Part shown: in pieces, positions 49,150-61,817 of the stretch | Layout of the letters: each line of letters starts with the position of its first letter | Numbering within the stretch: the first letter of the stretch is position 1 | Notes under the pieces: generated by a model | Seen by the model: only the letters and a program-made list of their open reading frames with translations | Told to the model about the DNA's origin: nothing | The model's database searches: none | Origin: Tetranychus cinnabarinus | Taxonomy: Eukaryota > Arthropoda > Arachnida > Trombidiformes > Tetranychidae | Length of the DNA: 64,000 bases | Direction of reading: 5' to 3' | NCBI GenBank assembly: GCA_022266195.1 | Contig: WHVY01000003.1 | Location: 3,596,001-3,660,000 of the forward strand | Program-made: the position numbers and the translations under genes

Positions 49150-50701
49150 ATTGTTCTCTGGTTAACAATTTATTCTTATTATTTTTTCTTCCCTTAAAAA
49201 GTAACCCGATTTAAAGATTCAATCAAACATGACAAGATTAATGAACAAGATGCCATTTTAAATCAATCACTCACTTAAGCAACGAAAATCTTAATCCCGT
49301 TATGAGATGAATTATCTCAGATTCTCATTGTTATTCTTTTCACCACAAACACACATTTATTTCATGTTAAACATGTTCGCAATCAAATTGTGATCAATCA
49401 AAAGTTTCAACATTAAAAAGCTTACCAGCTTAAAATTGTATCGCAATATTGAGGTTGAATACCGAGAAACCCAAATCCAACAATTGGGCTAAATGATTAT
49501 TCCCAATCCCTAGGTTGTTCAATTGTTTAATTAAGGATGAAACCAAGTATTGTTAAATTGATTGTTAGATTAACTTTTATTTTGTTTTCTTGATATCTAT
49601 CTAATTATGTTGTTAATAATACATTGTTAACTACCGGTTTATTTGTTCATTGACAACCAAAAAGGACAATTTTTATGGTTGGAAAGGTTAACAACAATTT
49701 ATACATTCATTTTTTAACCATAATTATGTTGAAATTAGATTTTGATTCTAAAATTAATTGTTCTGTCAGTAATAACAGTTTATAATGGGTAAAATGGAGG
49801 AAGCTTGTCTTGTGAGAAACAAAAGTAGGGATAAAAAGGAGTCAAAGCAGTGGATATTGTTTATGACAAGTGATGAAAAGTCTTGCATCAAGATGATGAA
49901 GATGAAAAGTGTCACAAGTGAAATGGAAGAGGAATGGATGAAGAAGAGAAGTGAAGAAAATTGTTACAAAAAGAGAACAGAAGAAGCAAAATCATGAAAT
50001 GAAAAGATATGTTAGGAATGTTGAAAGACATGATTAAATGGCAACTTTATATGATTATGCATCTTTTTGAAAGAAACAAAACTCCTCTTCCATTAGCTTG
50101 AAGAGAGGGATGATGAAGCAGATGAAGATGGTGTTGATGAGGATGAAAGAAAGAGCAAGACTTAATCACATTCACGGAAGACAATTTTACAAAGTTGATT
50201 TGATTCATGGCTGTTACTCAAACTGCAATTTAAACTGCCACAAAACTGAAGGTAAATTGATTTGAGACAAAATTTCTAATTTTCACTTTTCACCTTTCAC
50301 CTTTTACCTTTCCACTGTAAACGCTTTGATTGCCTTAATTAAAATCCATTGTATAAGATCAGGAAATATAATATATAAATGGTTCAACAATTGACTTGGT
50401 TAACCATTAAAAATGGTTGAATAATCATTTTCTGTACTTTGTTGCTGTAGTTGTATTTCAGATTGGATTGGCTTATAATGAAACTGAAACTGTCTCAAAT
50501 CATTTTTCATCATTCAATGTGTATCAGTGTGTAAATGAGTTTCAATATGTTAATTGTAGACAACTCTGACAATCATAATCATACACAACATAAATCCAAA
50601 GACGAGGTGACTATTGAAACAAAGGAGAAACGTTTGGAAGCTGGTAAAGGAGTAGGTTTTGGGTTCTTTTGGGTTCGTCTTTTGGGTTGACCAAATGGTC
50701 T
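49150..50701. other. Intergenic stretch between the Gly/His-rich gene and the agatoxin-like gene
   Basis: Convergent 3' flanks. A purine-rich ORF at 49785-49997 (Met/Lys/Glu strings) and one at 50550-50750 look non-coding; the latter overlaps the probable 3' UTR of the agatoxin-like gene. Confidence 0.45.
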
Positions 50702-50964
50702 TCACTTTCTTCCAAGCCTTTGAAACAATCCCATCCTCTGACAGCGACAATTAGCACCCCACAAATTACACCGGCAAACTGAATTTAAACAGCAATCAGA
50801 TGGACGAGCATCACAAATTCCAGATCTTCTTATACACGACCTTTTCATGGTGACAACTGATCCTGATGGCGTCTTTACAATGGGAAGATTGTTTTCCATG
50901 AAATTGGCCTCACTTTCAGCCAACTGTAAGTTGTTAAGGATGTAATCATCAAAGCCTTCTGGAT
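50702..50964 (-). CDS. Agatoxin-like neuropeptide precursor, 3' exon (signal-peptide exon not located)
   Basis: The last coding exon, 50964-50702, opens after acceptor TTATCTAG in phase 1 and encodes about 86 aa. It begins with an acidic propeptide (DPEGFDDYILNN, then ESEANFMENN), followed by a dibasic MKR cleavage site and a peptide with eight cysteines spaced C-x6-C-x6-CC-x4-C-x-C-x6-C-x-C, an inhibitor-cystine-knot pattern. It ends in L-GRK, a C-terminal amidation and processing signal. The CRCNLWG / CRCQRMGLFQ block is diagnostic of the conserved arthropod agatoxin-like peptides (spider U8-agatoxin-like family), which in insects are neuroendocrine peptides. In a non-venomous mite a hormone/neuropeptide role is more likely than a toxin. 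The gene is incomplete here: the exon with start codon and signal peptide must lie further right, and I could not place it. Confidence 0.8.
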
Positions 50965-53900
50965 CTAGATAATTAATTAGTAAGAAACAAAAACAAAAGA
51001 AACGCAATAAACAGATTAAAAAGATATCAGCAGTTGAAAGATTTGCCGCTTTTACGAGATTGCATGATTGGCTGACATTTTGTAGGCGCTAAAATTGAAA
51101 TGCATTAATCAATAATAATGGCGATTCCTATTAACTATTGAATTAGCGTACATTAATCCATAAATGCTCTTTATTTATAAAAGGTTACCGTTTCATATTT
51201 AACAAAGCAATATTAGATGTCATCTTAAAATATCTTAAATATGATTGAATGGGTACAAAACACTCGATGATAAACATGAAAATAAATGATAATAAACTTC
51301 ACATCCAAAAAAAAGGTGGTAGACATTGTTATCGACAATAATATTTATTAGCTTCGTTTTCCCCTGCTAATAATAATAACCTTTCAACAATTTCAAGATT
51401 AACCAGGAAACGTTACACCAGAAAACAACAAATTTGATTGATAATTCAGTTTCTCTCATGTATAGACTTCCGATTACTTTTAGTTACTAGCTTTGCTTAA
51501 TGTAAATAGTAATACAATGTGAAAGCTAATGGCTAATACGATTTACAATTCCTAATCAAGCTTACAGCAACAGCAATCAACAAGTAAAATAAAATTTGAA
51601 ACTAAATTTGATTTAAATCATTTACCAACACAAATCCAAAACCCATTCAATACAATAGCAAAAAAATATATAATAATAAAAACAGGAAAGTCCATTTTAT
51701 TAAATACAATAACTGTAATAAGTATTTAATCAAAAGTAAAATTGTTAACACAAAAATAACTTTGGATGAAATGAAGCATCTGTGAAAAGCTTGTCATGAA
51801 AAAATGTCCAACTTCAGATTGTCTTGAATTTTGGAAGGTAAATTGATAACTTAATTGAAAGTTTTATTTGACCAACAATTTAATCAATGAAAAGGCCAAA
51901 AAAAGGAACCTTTTTCATTACAATTTCCTTGCAAACAAGAAATGAAAAAAACCTTCATCTTATCATCCAAACTATAGCAAAGCTGATAAATACATTTATC
52001 AGCTTTAAACCCGAGCCATAAAATTTCACTCCAAGCTGGGATTGATCTTTTGCTAAACGAAACTTCAGAATTTATTTTCCATTTTGGATCATTACTGAAT
52101 TGAATATATTTAAGAATAACTTTTAATGATTAGCTTTTTAACAATTTGAAATTCAAAATCTAATAATGTTGAACATCTTTTCCTCTCAAGACTGTATTTT
52201 GAGAAATTTCAAGTCAAATGGCGAGAAATGAGCTTAATGTTCAGATTGATCTGATTTCCCTAAAGGTATTCTGATGAGTTGAAAATTGACATTTTCTGAC
52301 AAAATCTTAGCCTAATAAAATATTGATATCTTAATTTACTCCTTCACCTGAACACCTTCAACTGAATCCATTTCAGTTTGATTTTCATATATTTAAATCA
52401 AGTCAATTTTGGGTTATTTTCATACCAATTGTTACCAATAATCAATGAGCATTTACACACATTTGATAATTTGTTTTAGTTCACAGAAATGATAAGGAAA
52501 TTCAATATTTTAAACCTTCCATTGCGGCAGCTTATTTCAATGTCATATTATTTTCATGCAACACTGAGCATTTACATATTTTAATATTGAATCAAATCTT
52601 TTTTCCCTTTTATTTGTTCAATTTTTTTCTTCCTTTAACAAGTAAATAAAATTCTTGTCTCTGAATGGACATGAAATGATGATATTTTTCCTGTTTCTCA
52701 AAGATTAAGGTTCAACGTGTTCATGACCTTTTCATGGTTGATCACTTGTTAGTTAAACTCAATTGAATTGGAAAAATTGGAAACTCAGGAAAATGAGTAA
52801 AATATCATTTTCCTTTTCTTCCTCATCTTGACTTTTTGAATATAAAGTAACATTTTAATAACTTTCCAATAACTATGATAATCAAGTTTAATTGGTTCAG
52901 TTTAATATCATTTGTTGAGGTTTCATGTTATCGGAATGTTCAATTAATGATGAAAGTAAGACGATTACAGTTAAACACATGACTTGAGAATTTCGAATGG
53001 AAATTAAATTATCTGATTTGTTTCTGACGTTGATACTTAACTCTTTTGATGATTGAGTTAATTGAATACAAATGATGAAATTTTTCACACAAAATGCTCA
53101 TGAGATTAGTTTACGTGTTTGATGAAGGTGATGAAGGAGTGAAGGATAAGTTCAGGGAAAGGAGATAAATGAGGATAAAAGGTATTGTAATAAAGAAAAG
53201 AAGTGAAAATTTCTAAATGAATCTGAATCATGTTGAGAGCATTCATTTGAGTAAAAGGCAGTTTAAACAGTTGAACCTTTGAGCCTTGTTTAGCCAATAT
53301 TAGCCTTTTATCACTCCCAGGTTAATGTTTTATTATTTTTATAAGATAACAATTGAAACTAATAAATGGCAGATAAAGGTAAATAATAGTGGTAATAATA
53401 ATGCGAAAGGTGAAGTTGGCCAAAAATGATTCAATAAAAAGGCTATCAGAGTTGCAACAAGAATATTACTTTAATAAGCTTAGACGTCAACAGGAAAAGT
53501 GATCTCAGATGAGATTAGGGAAACAATAAACTGATAAAGACTAATAAGAATGATATAACAGCTCTCAGGTTGCAATGGGAACTGAAAAAGATAACAAATA
53601 ATCAAGATTAAGGTTGTATAATTTGTTACAAGATCATCTTCAAAGGGATTTTAACACTCAACGTGTTATTCAATTAGCATCTGATGAATACGAGTTCCAG
53701 TTGCAAGGTTATTCAGGGTTAATCATGTACTTAATCTTGAGTGATAAGTTAGTTTTTCAACTGAAAGCAAACTTCAGCTGAAAGCTTCTCGCCATTTGTC
53801 CTAAAATTGGTTCAATTTTTGATGCAAAAATGGACAAACCAATCATCTATAAAACATTGAAACTCGAGTATTTTTTCTGGACATTGAGTTGGATAAAGAA

Positions 53901-55962
53901 TCACGATCAACTTAGTCAGTGCATATTCAATCTGGTCTTTAGACTAACTTCTTGGAGTAAATTTTATCACTTGTTCGATTGGTAAAGCATTGAAATGTTA
54001 ATAAACGATTCATTAAACGAAAGGTCAAATTTAAAGCTTGGAATTTCGATGAAGATTGGAAGATGAATGTGAAGGTGAAATAGTTTCAACTGATTATACG
54101 AAGTGATAGTGAAAATATGAAGCCAGCTTGGAGTAAAAGTTATCCTATTTGCTTTTGATTGTTTATTTTTTGCTCAAATGGTTGTGAAGACTTTGAAGAT
54201 TGAAGATGAATAAGGATAATTTGATAACATGAAACTTTTTGTTTTGCAATTTATTACCTTGGCTCATCAAATTGGTTTTCATCGTCTTTTTGCTTCTAGT
54301 TGTTTTTTTTGGTTGCAGAAAAAATCTGATTGGTTCAACAGTTTGAAAGGGAGAGTGAAAATTTCATGATAATAATGAATGAAAACAAAATGAGAAACCT
54401 GAGAAATTTGATGATAATGAGGCGACTAAAAAGCTTTATCAATTGCATAAAAGTGTCTCGTTTTGTTGACTAAACCCTTTTCATATTTGGATTTAATAAC
54501 CATTAGTTTAATTATAATTCAATTTACGAGTTGTATGTTGTTTGATATTACATGATATTTAATTGATGGAAATTGAAATTAATGGATTATTAATAAAATT
54601 GATGAGACACTAAAATAAAAACAAAGAGTCGTAATGTTGTTATAATTTGTCAGACATCCAGTCATCACAATTTTGTCATATTTTTTCATTGATGTTGTTG
54701 GCTGTTCAAAATTTGATTAAGTTAATGGTATTGATTTGAACAGTAATAAGCTAAAACATTGACTTTATTAAAAGGATAACATTCAATTCCCAATGAGTTT
54801 CATAGCCGATTAGTTGATTAGCTTATGTTTAAAATATAAGTTGGTGGCCTTTTTCATGTTGATGATAATTTTTGATCGTCTAATGTGCTTCATTATTGAA
54901 CTTTAGCTTCTGAATCAGATTTTCATTGAAAACCAATCACAAATGTAAAATTAAGATAACTGATTCAAAGTAAAGTATGAAATTATGCTTTTGATTTCAC
55001 TTTCACTCGGACAATTTTTTCCATATAAACTAACAAATTTCAATCTGAATGTTATACTTTCAGCTTTTGGCTATTTTTTCAAAATTAAACAAAACTCATT
55101 TATCATTTTTTTGTGCTCTGCTTGCTGTAAATTGTATCATTTGATTATTTTGGATGCCAATTTACATGGATATTGACAATTTGATCACATAATGTCATCT
55201 TTGATAATCAACTAAAAGAGTAAACAAGAATTGGAATGGGAATTGCAGGAGGAACCAAAAAACTATGATTGGGTTAATCAATCATTGTAATGTCTTAGAG
55301 GGTAAACCAAGATATCAATCAAATTGATTATTCACCTACACATGAAAAAGGGTAAATAAATATGGATAAATAAGCTTAAAAGGTAAGCAACAAGCAAAAA
55401 GCTGAAAAAAATGAAACCTGATTTTGAAATGAATTCAATAAAAATGAAAGCGAATCAATCAATCGATTGTAGTTGCTTTTAATGCTTTTTATGCTTTCTT
55501 TTTATGCGCCAATATTTTTAGCATGTGTTTGACACAGTGCTTTGTTATAGAGGGAACATTTTTTCAATGCTTTGTTTTGTTCATAATTGATAACTGTTTA
55601 CCCAATTTCTTGGATTACAATTAATTTAATCATTTAATTTATTTTTGTCTGTATTATTTTCAATTGGACAATTAAAGTAATTGAGTCTAATAGAGGATTA
55701 AAGTTGACCCAAGTGAAAGGACAAGGCTTACTTTGGTAAACACATGGAGTTGGCTATTTGGTTACGTGACAATCATTGAAATTGAGGTAATTATGATTGT
55801 AATCAAATATAAATAGTTGATTATAAGCAATAACATTATTAATATTGTGCAATTCATTTAATTAAATTGAAATTAGGTGATAATGACACACTGGATGGTT
55901 CTATCAAGACAAAAATTGAATCCAATACTTGAGTTTTACAAAAATCCTGTTATTTAAGCTTT
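50965..55962. other. 5-kb gene-poor stretch
   Basis: Must include the 5' exon(s) and promoter of the agatoxin-like gene, but no candidate with a signal peptide and matching phase could be defended. The open frames at 52897-53297 and 54985-55176 lack splice support and conserved features. Nothing else is recognised. Confidence 0.5.
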
Positions 55963-55971
55963 CATCTTCTG

Positions 55972-56908
55972 GGGCAGGAGTAAAAGGCGAATACCCGGCA
56001 AATAGGCGAATACCGGTAAAAAGGCGAATAATCAGGCAAATAGACGAATAAAAATCAAAAATAAATGATAAAATAATATTAGGTTTGTTACATATGATTT
56101 GGGACTTTGTGGGTTTATAGAGACATGAAAACTGAGTCCACTCGTGGAATTGAATTTTTTTTCTGATCAAAAGTTTTCGGGGAAATCGAGGTTAAAGTTG
56201 CAACTTAAATGGCCTTTTTTTTCAATTATGGAGCCGAATTTTTTCATGAAACTTGTTTCACTGTTGTAACTTTTGCTGGCCAATCATAAAATGATCTTAT
56301 TTTGAGAAATAAAACTCTCTGCTTCTATGTAGCAGATCACTTCGATTTTCAGTCAAATCTGCTACTTTCTGTGGCCGTAAGAGTTAGAGAGCTAAAACAA
56401 ATTATTATTTGATAAAAATTGTTGCTAAAAATGATGAGTTGAACACTTTTTTCGATTTATCGACATTTCTCTTGATTTTGGCCATTGGCCTTAAAGTAGA
56501 AGATTTGACTGAAAATCGAAGTGATCTGCTACATATAAGCAGAGAGTTTTATTTCTCAAAATAAGATCATTTTATGGTTGGCCAGCAAAAGTTACATCAG
56601 TGAAACAAGTTTCATGAAAAAATTCGGCTCCATAATTGAAAAAAAGGCCATCGAAGTTTCAACTTTAACCTCGATTTCCCCGAAAACTTTTGATCAGAAA
56701 AAAAATTCAATTCCACGAGTGGACTCAGTTTTCATGTCTCTATAAACCCACAAAGTCCCAAATCATATGTAACAAACCTAATATTATTTTATCATTTATT
56801 TTTGATTTTTATTCGTCTATTTGCCTGATTATTCGCCTTTTTACCGGTATTCGCCTATTTGCCGGGTATTCGCCTATTTGCCCGAGTATTCGCCTTTTAC
56901 TCCTGCCC
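55972..56908. mobile_element. 937-bp foldback element with 9-bp target-site duplication (Mutator/MULE-like)
   Basis: Perfect 9-bp direct repeats CATCTTCTG flank the element (55963-55971 and 56909-56917). It starts GGGCAGGAGTAAAAGGCGAA and ends in the reverse complement. Arms of about 390-410 bp (55972-56360 and 56501-56908) pair across a 140-bp loop. The outermost 80-100 bp carry spaced repeats of GGCGAATA (three plus one variant at left, four plus one at right). A 9-bp duplication with long inverted repeats fits foldback or Mutator-type elements. No transposase is present; the twin 80-90-codon ORFs, one per arm, are by-products. The inner arm is related to the module of the 44.7-47.3 kb element. 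Confidence 0.9.
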
Positions 56909-58567
56909 CATCTTCTGACTGTATTTGGTCTCATCTGATATTTTGTTGCTGCTTATTAGACTGATGCGGAGTCAATATAATGACACTCTGGTTGCTTCAA
57001 TTAACTGCTTTGTTAATCAAATTAAGTTAATCAATTGATGGTCTCAACAACTATTGTTCTTTTATTAATTTGAAATGAACAAGCTATTGAAAGGGCGACA
57101 AATAAATAACCAGAAGATGATAAGGATGACAATTGGAGCAGTTGGATCCTTTTTTTAGCAACATTTTTGATTTGTCCATTTTGCTTCTTGATTGGAATCA
57201 ACAAATGAAGACAATGTTAACACATTTAACAACCTTTCTGTTTGCTGTTTATTGATATAAACGTCAATTCAATCTGTTTAGGACTCAGGCTTAAGTAAAG
57301 ATTCAAGTTGAGACCAAGTGAAAACAAAAAGCAAAGAAAGTGCAAGAAGCAAGAATAATGTGATACCCAAAAAATAATATGTTGGTAAATACAAAAGGAA
57401 GCTGTTGAGAATCAATTGAATTGCATGAGCATTCATGGGCATTGGATAGGAAGGAATGTTATTTCATCTGTTATATCTAAAAAACAGAGAGATTTTGTTG
57501 CGAGTATTTTGATTTAACAAGTAAAGATAATAACTGAGACGCTTGTAAAGCAAAAGGATACCAGATTTAACATCAACAATATGACATTGACAACAATTTT
57601 CACAAACTGCCCTGTCAAATGAGATGAAAATTTTGATTCTTTCAATTTGCTTTTTCCCTCAAAGAAGCAATTGAAACTTTGTCAAAAGTCATCATAAAAA
57701 TGTTAATAATAGTGAAAAATGTTAAAGCTCATCATTTTTATCCATGAATGTTCACTCAACCTCTCTTAAATCCAGGATAACTATGATTACTTTTTGTTTA
57801 GTTGATGCTTATTGAATCATTGTACCAGACATTTACATTGACCTTTATCAGTTAATCTAAAAATAGCAACTCAAGTGTTGCCATTTAAATATTAACTTGA
57901 CTAATCCTTTATCACTTAAGCTAATTGTTTAAGCAACGAGTTTTAAGTTGATAGAGTTGAATTAATCCAATAAAAAGATGATTAGTCTAAAAGATTAAAG
58001 GTTACATCAAAAGTTAGCCAAAAATGAACAAATAAAACTGGTTAACCAAACATTCAGTCTGTCAACTCATTGATTATTCATTAAATTGTAGTTATATTAT
58101 CAGTTGAACATTCAATTAACTGGCTAATCGTTAAGATTCCAGCATTACACCTCCACAGTTGAGACACTATCAAGATATTATGGATAAAAATTTAATTAAA
58201 TTTCAACGATCAAAATACAAAATCAAATTAAAATTTCCTTCTCTTCCAGCCAAGTACAAATTATTCAAACTTATATCTGATTGAATGATTTGGGTTTAGC
58301 TGTTGCATTTTGCTGTCTTATAGTCAATAAGGATTGAAGTCAAGAAATCAGCTGAATTTTTCTTAATAATTCATCAAGTGTTAATTAATTGCAACAATAA
58401 TTAATGTTACAGTGAGTTAAGCATTGAAAGAGTCTTGGCCTTACAAGTTGTTTACTCTGACCAATACTGAAGTATTAGCTAAAGAATATTGAAAATATTT
58501 TTTGTTCCAATTCCACATCTTAGTTCATTTCAGATGTGATTCAATTGTAATTCAATTGTTGTTCGCT

Positions 58568-58636
58568 TGTGATCAAATCTTGATCAAACTGTGATTTGAA
58601 AGTGATCAAATTGTGATCAAAATGTGATCAAAATCT
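58568..58636. repeat. Cluster of GTGATCAAA repeats
   Basis: Five imperfect copies of TGTGATCAAA(A/T) at roughly 10-20 bp spacing, each with the TGATCA palindrome. It could be a degenerate minisatellite or a cluster of binding sites. Confidence 0.6.
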
Positions 58637-59187
58637 AGTCCAAAAGATGCTGAGAAACTGAAATTGAGTATCAAACCTGGTAGCATCTTGATGAGACTTT
58701 TTTTCAATCAAATGTGTTACCAAACACTATCACATTTACCTGAATTTTTTCCCATATTTTTCAACCTTCCTAACCAGTTTAACGTTTATTTAATTGTTAA
58801 CATTCACCTGAACACCTTTAAACAAAATGTCAAGATATTTTTTACAATAAGATGAACCAGAATATTGGAAACTCAATAAATAATGTTTTCAAAATTGAAA
58901 TGACTTTTATTTGAAGTGAAACTTTGAACTAAACCTTTTGTATCAACAATACAAATTGTTGTTAAAATGTTCAAACCATTTGTTAACATATTGAATGAAT
59001 GAATGAACAAGAAACAAATTTCTGCAAAAAAACTCAAAAAACTAAATGTTAACAGTTGATTTAATGTTGACTCTAATTTACTCGCTATTTATAACACTTT
59101 CAATATTCAAATTAACCATCTATAGTTGATCTAGAAGTAATAATGAAAGAGGAAAACAAATTAAATATTAATGTGTAACCTGGCAAT

Positions 59188-59222
59188 ACAAGTGTATTTA
59201 GTTGAACCAGAAATACACTTGT
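59188..59222. repeat. 12-bp perfect hairpin
   Basis: ACAAGTGTATTT and AAATACACTTGT form a perfect 12-bp stem with an 11-nt loop. No gene is nearby on either side; the role is unknown. Confidence 0.6.
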
Positions 59223-59945
59223 AAATATGAACATTTTGATGGAAATTCTGTTGCAGATTCTATCGGAGACTTTTGATGGAGACTGATAAGTGATGATATT
59301 GATAATGGTCATGATGATAAGAGAAATAAGATGAAATTGATTGAACAATTTGGTCAGTCTTAATATTTAATGAACATTGAGTAAATGTTATTTACCTGGA
59401 AAAGTAAAAAAAAGTCAACATTCATTTTGTTTACCATTGATAAATACGATAAATCTTTAACATTTAACTATTTACTTTTTGGTTAAATTAAATCATAATT
59501 TAATGCTCTTTCTGCCATTTCCTTCAAACCAATTCAATAGACTAGTTTTGATTAAATTTCAAACCAAAAAAGGCCAATCCAATTGACATTTCCAGTTGAA
59601 ATTGACCAGCAAAAAGGCAATGAAAACAAAAGGCTGGAAAATTATTGAATAGATTGACTGAAATGAAATGAATTACAGTTTTGTAAAATTAAACCAAAGT
59701 AATGGATCAAATTAGCTGAAGCAAACCTTTGAAACGGATTTAACGGATTGAGTCTTAATGCAACATTTGTTATGGGATTAGATGGCAACAATAAGATGAT
59801 CAATAATAGCTGTTAACTTAATTCCCTGACAATATTTATTGATTATGAATGGAGGAATAAATTTCTCAGGAAAATATTGAAATGAGAAAAGCTTAAAATA
59901 TGATTTGAAGAAGCAAATTTTTCTGGTTCAATTTGGTTAACTTAC

Positions 59946-60096
59946 CATTTGTGTTATAAAACGCATCAACTTGACTGTCAATTAAAGTTGTTAAGATAAT
60001 TGTGAAAATTAAAAGTAAAATTGTACGACGAGATTGACCAACCAATGGACAAGCCATTATTGAAGTTTGAAGCCTTGAGCTAACATTTGTAGCCAT
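59946..60096 (-). CDS. First coding exon of a secreted protein (paralogue of 61818-62001), incomplete
   Basis: The exon runs from ATG 60096 to a strong donor AAATG|GTAAGT at 59946 and encodes 50 codons plus one base (phase 1). A hydrophilic N-terminal part (MATNVSSRLQTSIMACPLVG) leads into basic RR and a hydrophobic core (TILLLIFTIILTTLI), then DSQVDAFYNTNG at the exon end. It is a signal peptide with a late start, or a start at MACPLVGQ. The arrangement, with a phase-1 intron a few residues after the predicted cleavage site, is common in neuropeptide and small secreted protein genes. The same layout and a Y-x-T-x-G end occur in the divergent exon at 61818. Later exons lie to the left and were not identified. 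No family assigned. Confidence 0.55.
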
Positions 60097-61817
60097 TGCC
60101 AGTCGATAATGATTCGTTGGTGATTTGACGATAAAAAGGATTGATTGGAGGTTCACTCGAAACTGGGCCAAATTAAAGTTGATTGTTTCTTCACACTGAT
60201 AATGATGATGAAGATGATGGTAAAGAGTTCAACTTTTAATAACTTGACTTTGATCACGTTACTTGAGATTTTTTTATTTCGAACACTTGAAAGTTCAGAA
60301 TTTATCTTTTCTTTTTCTCTCTACTTCTTTTTCTTCCCAAAACTTTTATCTCTTATTATTTTCAAGTCAACAAACTGCAACAATTGAAGATATTAAATGT
60401 TGCTAAATAATTGAATACAATTAGTATTGTAAAGGAAAAGGAAAACAATGAGAAACTGAGCAAAAAAAGTTGTTTTTTTATTCTTTCGCCAAACTTTAGC
60501 TTCAATTGTTGCTGACGGAAGAAGAAACGTCAATTCTGTAAGATTGAGCTCAAACAATAAGCACAAATTTTTATTTGCTGAGCAAAAATAAAATTACTCT
60601 GTCAGAATGTAAAGATGATTGCAAATAATCTGAGTCTGCTCCTGCATCTTCAATCCATCATGATGATCAGAATACTCGGAAACAGGTTTAAAGGCTGCAA
60701 ATGGTTGGAGAAACTGATTAACCTGAAAAGAAAACCAAAAGATGTCGCTGTTGACTGGGAGTAAAAATTATCAACTTTTAGTCCTTTTTTTGTTCAAATA
60801 TAAGCTATTTACTTAATACATATTGTTTAGCTTTTTTCTTGTTCTTTTCCTGCTTTTCCTTCTTATTATCAATTCTTATTCAGCTTGCTAGGGAATACAT
60901 TAGTTGCTCTTCATCTTTATCCTACTCTTGATGATCACCTAAGTAGACCCTTGAGTCTCATTTATTGTCACAATAGAGTTGATCTTATATTTGTTTATGT
61001 TACCTTATGTTCAATGAATGATGATCAAAGGTGAGTGAAAAGGTGAAGTAGCGAGGGAAAAGGAAAGGTTCAATAAATAATAACAAATTTCATAATCAAC
61101 ATTAACTTTCATCAACTTTACTGTTTCATTAATTTTTGCTAATCAAGTGAAGTCGATGAAATGTTGAGACACTTGTTTACCTGAGAAAAAACCGGAAGTA
61201 AATGTTCGGATCAATATGTTTTCACTTTATTTTTCAGTTATCATTTGTAAATATTGAAAAATTTGTCCATTTTCATTGTTCACTTTGAGGTTCACTTTGA
61301 GGTTCACTTTACTAATTTTAAAAGGATAAAAGTTTCTATTTTTTCTTTTTCTTTTTTCTTCTTCTTCTTCAGTGTAATTGATATTGATGCTGATCATCAT
61401 TATCATCACCCTGAACATCACATTGAAATGCGCATGAAAATGATAACTGGTATAGACCATTCGCCTGGAATTGTGAGTTGATTTTGAGTTGCATCCAAAG
61501 ACAAACCCAAAGCAACTTATTCAACAGTTGAACCTCACTTTAAATGATTCATGAAAAAAATTCACTTTTCACCGGAAATTCAACATTTTACCATTTAATA
61601 AAGTGATTAATGTAAATATTAACTAGATTTGGTTAATTAAAAGTACAATTGTGTGTGTCAATTAATTTGTTAACACAAGAGAAGAGAAAAGACGAAAGAG
61701 AAAATCTTTTTAAATTGAAAACAAAAATCAAATTTAAGCGCAAAGTCGGTACAAAAGTCTGTTTGTTCAATATTAATTAGTTGACCATTTCAAGTTGCAT
61801 ATTGAATTGTGATTAAA
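60097..61817. promoter_or_regulatory. Shared upstream region of two divergent secreted-protein genes
   Basis: 1.7 kb between head-to-head start codons, so a candidate bidirectional regulatory region. It holds a three-copy TTCACTTTGAGG tandem near 61278-61308 and pyrimidine-rich tracts near 60306-60345 and 61337-61372. No other gene seen. Confidence 0.45.
61278..61308. repeat. 12-bp tandem repeat (TTCACTTTGAGG)
   Basis: Two full copies and one partial copy in direct repeat. The open frames seen on both strands here (61227-61481) come from this repeat and adjacent pyrimidine tracts. Confidence 0.7.

Larger units (their letters stand above)
56918..59945. other. Gene-poor stretch left of the minus-strand secreted-protein exon
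   Basis: Downstream of the minus-strand first exon, so it should hold the rest of that gene; no second exon could be identified. It includes a cluster of TGATCA-type repeats (58568-58636) and a short perfect hairpin (59188-59222). Confidence 0.45.

Noticed and set aside
49785..49997. Met/Lys/Glu-rich 70-aa ORF
   Set aside because: Purine-rich low-complexity sequence with no signal or conserved pattern.
54210..54290. Minus-strand ATG with donor CAAG|GTAATA as the missing first exon of the agatoxin-like gene
   Set aside because: The phase fits, but the peptide (MKTNLMSQ) has no signal sequence and the intron would be over 3 kb.
55904..56170. ORF of 88 aa mirrored at 56690-56938
   Set aside because: Lies in the inverted arms of the foldback element and reads through its repeats; not a gene.
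29401..56985. A 17-bp match (GATGCGGAGTCAATATA) between 29401 and 56963
   Set aside because: The flanks do not align; too short to call a repeat family.
59112..59348. Hydrophobic 78-aa minus-strand ORF
   Set aside because: AT-rich sequence gives chance hydrophobic frames; no splice or conservation support, and it contains the 12-bp hairpin.
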